Assembly (NCBI GenBank): GCA_001873845.1 | Contig: MNZY01000009.1 | Coordinates: 1-6,434 of the forward strand | Reading direction: 5' to 3' | DNA: 6,434 bases | From: Candidatus Altarchaeum sp. CG2_30_32_3053 | GTDB taxonomy: Archaea; Altiarchaeota; Altiarchaeia; Altiarchaeales; Altiarchaeaceae | The notes under the pieces: generated by a model | What the model saw: only the letters and a program-made list of their open reading frames with translations | What the model was told of the DNA's origin: nothing | Database searches by the model: none | In this document: one piece after another, positions 4,652-6,434 of the stretch | Layout: each line of letters starts with the position of its first letter | How positions within the stretch are numbered: position 1 is the first letter of the stretch | Program-made: the position numbers and the translations under genes

Positions 4652-6058
4652 ATGGATTTAGAAAAAGAAACAAAACGGACTGATTTAAACGCAAAATTTT
4701 TTGGAATTGACACCGTACTTTTAATGGAAAATGCTGGAAGAAGCATTGCAGACGAATGCATAAATTTCAACAAATTTTTAATATTCTGCGGAACCGGCAA
4801 TAACGGCGGAGATGGTTTGTGTGCTGCAAGACATTTACTCGCCGAAGGAAAGGAAATTCTGGTTTATTCTTTAAAAGGAGACAGAACCCTTCAAAATCAG
4901 AAAAATCTTGACATTTTGAAAAATTTTGCCAACATAAAAATAATAAAAGACAGCAAAGAAATTGAAGAATACAAAAAAGAAATTTTAAAATTTAACCCAG
5001 ATGTTGTTGTTGATGCTCTAATCGGTGTCGGAAGTAAAGGAAGGTTAAGAGAGCCAATCAAGTCAATTGTCCATTTAGCAAACGAATTGAGCAACGAAAT
5101 TAACTGCTACAAAATTGCCGTTGATGTTCCGACAGGAGACGACGAAATCCAGTTTAACGCTGACAAAGTTATTTCTTTTGAAATTCAAAAGACAAAAAAT
5201 GCAATAATCAAGGGCATAGGAGTTCCAAAAAAAATTCGCAATATGTGTGGTGTCGGGGACTTTTTAACTGCAATGAAGGAGTACAAAGGAGACGAACATA
5301 AAGGATACTTTGGAAAGACACTGGTTATCGGGGGAAGCAGGGATTATGTCGGAGCTCCTTATCTGACTGCAAAGGCATCACAAAAATTTAATGATCTGAC
5401 TTACCTTGCAGCCCCTAAATTTGTCCAGAAGCGGATTTTTGACCCGACTTTAATATTTTTGCCGTGTGAGGATGAAGAATATCTGCAAAATTTGACTGTT
5501 GATTGCACAAAATTTGAATGTGTAGCAATTGGAAACGGGATTTCATTAAAAGCAGGCAATGACCTGATAAATAATGTGATTGAAAAGGCAAAGAAGGCAG
5601 TTATTGACGCAGATGCATTGAAGTTAATAAAGCCGGAAATTTTAAATGAAAAATGTATTGTAACTCCGCATCTGGGGGAATTTAAGGCATTATTTGGCGT
5701 TGATTTGTATAACGAAGACACAGAAAACAAAGCAATGGCTGTCCAAAATTTTGCAGAAAAATACAACACAACAATAGTGCTTAAAGGAAAGACAGATATT
5801 ATCGCGGATGCAAAAAGATTAAAATTTAATGAAAAGGACTGCATACGGTTAACTGTCGGGGGAACAGGTGATGTTCTTGCGGGAATTATTGCGGGAATTT
5901 ACGCTCAGAATGATGATGTGTTTGAAAGTGCGTGCGCTGGGACGTTCTTAAACGGATTGGCGGGAGAAATTTTATTCGGGAAGAATTCAAATTTTGATGC
6001 GATGGAATTAGTTGATGCAATTCCTGAGGCGATAAAATTTTGCAGAGAATTTGAATAA
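4652..6058 (+). CDS. nnr: Bifunctional NAD(P)H-hydrate repair enzyme (NAD(P)HX epimerase plus ADP-dependent dehydratase)
   Basis: This enzyme repairs hydrated NADH and NADPH in the cytoplasm. The N-terminal YjeF_N/NnrE half (about 1-200) interconverts the R and S forms; the C-terminal NnrD half (about 210-468, ribokinase-like) dehydrates S-NAD(P)HX, in prokaryotes with ADP giving AMP. NnrE motifs are L24-M-E-N-A-G-R30, C46-G-T-G-N-N-G-G-D-G55, D117-V-V-V-D-A-L-I-G and V157-D-V-P-T-G-D163. NnrD motifs are H216-K-G-Y-F-G-K, V225-I-G-G-S229, D319-A-D-A-L, T338-P-H-L-G-E-F344, L-K-G-K-T-D near 375 and the catalytic G403-G-T-G-D407. At 468 residues it is shorter than the roughly 500-residue bacterial fusion but lacks no key motif. 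A usual His near the end (HG-x-AG) is Asn here (N-G-L-A-G). The ATG at 4652 fits the N-terminal helix of the family; no Shine-Dalgarno sequence is seen. It is divergent from adkA, whose enzyme could recycle the AMP formed. Confidence 0.95.
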   Translation: MDLEKETKRTDLNAKFFGIDTVLLMENAGRSIADECINFNKFLIFCGTGNNGGDGLCAARHLLAEGKEILVYSLKGDRTLQNQKNLDILKNFANIKIIKDSKEIEEYKKEILKFNPDVVVDALIGVGSKGRLREPIKSIVHLANELSNEINCYKIAVDVPTGDDEIQFNADKVISFEIQKTKNAIIKGIGVPKKIRNMCGVGDFLTAMKEYKGDEHKGYFGKTLVIGGSRDYVGAPYLTAKASQKFNDLTYLAAPKFVQKRIFDPTLIFLPCEDEEYLQNLTVDCTKFECVAIGNGISLKAGNDLINNVIEKAKKAVIDADALKLIKPEILNEKCIVTPHLGEFKALFGVDLYNEDTENKAMAVQNFAEKYNTTIVLKGKTDIIADAKRLKFNEKDCIRLTVGGTGDVLAGIIAGIYAQNDDVFESACAGTFLNGLAGEILFGKNSNFDAMELVDAIPEAIKFCREFE

Positions 6059-6268
6059 ATTTATGAGAACGAGAAATTATTTTATAATACAGGGGCGCCT
6101 GGGGCAATAATAATTCTGAATAAAAATAAGGAATGTGAAAGGAAAGGCAAAATTTTATTTATAAATGCAAGTAATGAATTTGAAAAACGCCCGGAAGTCA
6201 GGAAGCTGGACATTCTCGCAGAGAAAAATATGAAAACCATGGGCGAAATTTATAAAAATTTTAAGTAA
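6059..6268 (+). pseudogene. Relic of a type I restriction-modification methylase subunit (HsdM)
   Basis: Immediately after the nnr stop, in the same frame, 69 codons stay open to a TAA at 6266-6268. From about 6065 they read like the region of HsdM/N6_Mtase proteins after the catalytic core: ENEKLFYNTGAPG, then IIILNKNK, ERKGKILFINAS, EFEKRPEVRKL and a final EIYKNFK. There is no usable start codon before this conserved part (the ATG at 6063 is in another frame), and the SAM-binding and NPPY motifs are absent, so it is a dead internal fragment of a protein normally near 500 residues. The left break lies within about 10 bases of the nnr stop. The right break coincides with the left end of the hairpin repeat, whose GTAAC supplies the stop codon. 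No hsdR or hsdS is in the window. The family call rests on recognised motifs, not on a search. Confidence 0.75.
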
Positions 6269-6434
6269 CTACTCGGGGTAGGAAATTTACCTGCGATTTT
6301 AAAATCTCAAAGATTTTAAAATATCCGAACGAAGTGAGGTTATTTTCAAAACGCAAAGTTTTGAAAATATGAGAGCGAAGCGAACTTATTTTAAAATCTC
6401 AAAGATTTGAAAATATCCGAACGAAGTGAGCGTA
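6265..6434 (+). repeat. Tandem array of 46-bp hairpin modules (element 3, runs off the window)
   Basis: The array starts with GTAACTACTCGGGG (6265-6278), matching 10 of the first 12 bases of the terminal repeat of element 2. After a short spacer come three modules of period 46: 6296-6341, 6342-6387 and 6388-6434. Each is a hairpin then a box. Module 1 pairs ATTTTAAAATCT with AGATTTTAAAAT around CAA; module 2 pairs ATTTTCAAAAC with GTTTTGAAAAT around GCAAA; module 3 is like module 1 with one G-T-type change. The box is CCGAACGAAGTGAGG in module 1, GAGAGCGAAGCGAAC in module 2 and CCGAACGAAGTGAGCGT in module 3. Modules 1 and 3 are identical over 43 bases except one. The right end is outside the window. 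Confidence 0.9.

Noticed and set aside
5401..5844. 147-codon open frame on the minus strand within nnr
   Set aside because: It lies opposite the NnrD catalytic half and its composition is that of an antisense shadow.
6063..6106. ATG at 6063 as start of a small gene after nnr
   Set aside because: That frame ends soon and is not the frame that carries the HsdM-like residues.
5886..6107. 73-codon open frame on the minus strand across the nnr/HsdM-relic border
   Set aside because: It spans opposite two recognisable coding stretches and shows no motif.
6296..6434. CRISPR array
   Set aside because: The 46-bp period has no unique spacers; every unit is palindrome plus box, and spacing is contiguous.

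Overview
The window looks archaeal. The strongest evidence is an archaeal-type adenylate kinase (AdkA family, unlike bacterial Adk), supported by a large secreted and membrane-anchored protein with many N-glycosylation sequons and by the lack of a Shine-Dalgarno sequence before any gene. The DNA is very AT-rich, and the spacers are full of A/T runs and short perfect tandem duplications. I cannot place it more precisely than a low-GC archaeon, either euryarchaeal or DPANN-like.

Layout. Positions 1-389 are non-coding as far as I can tell. They hold a 9-bp inverted repeat at the left edge, a decayed copy of a hairpin repeat (about 180-283) and a 16-bp tandem duplication. Positions 390-2741 (+) encode a 783-residue surface protein with a signal peptide, several beta-sandwich-like modules, one C-terminal membrane helix and a charged cytoplasmic tail. 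The convergent gap 2742-2933 holds a compact palindromic element with perfect 13-bp ends. On the minus strand, adkA (4392-3844) is followed by two tandem CBS-pair genes (3782-3384 and 3326-2934), probably one transcription unit. A 259-bp divergent spacer with a perfect 56-bp tandem duplication separates adkA from nnr (4652-6058, +), the bifunctional NAD(P)HX epimerase/dehydratase. Directly after the nnr stop lies a roughly 70-codon relic of a type I restriction methylase (HsdM). It is cut at its 3' side by a hairpin-repeat array that runs off the right edge.

How the genes may fit together. Bacterial-type NnrD uses ADP and releases AMP, AdkA converts AMP plus ATP to ADP, and CBS pairs commonly bind AMP/ADP/ATP. 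The divergent adkA-CBS-CBS and nnr genes may therefore form a small adenylate-linked maintenance neighbourhood. This is inference from context.

The most unusual content is the dispersed repeat family. A module of about 46-51 bp consists of a long perfect or near-perfect hairpin followed by a conserved CCGAACGAAGTGAGCGT-like box. It occurs once, decayed, at 188-234 (minus orientation), once at 2812-2862 (minus orientation) inside 13-bp terminal inverted repeats, and three times in tandem at 6296-6434. Stem sequences differ between modules but stay self-complementary. The left end of the right-hand array also supplies the stop codon of the HsdM relic.
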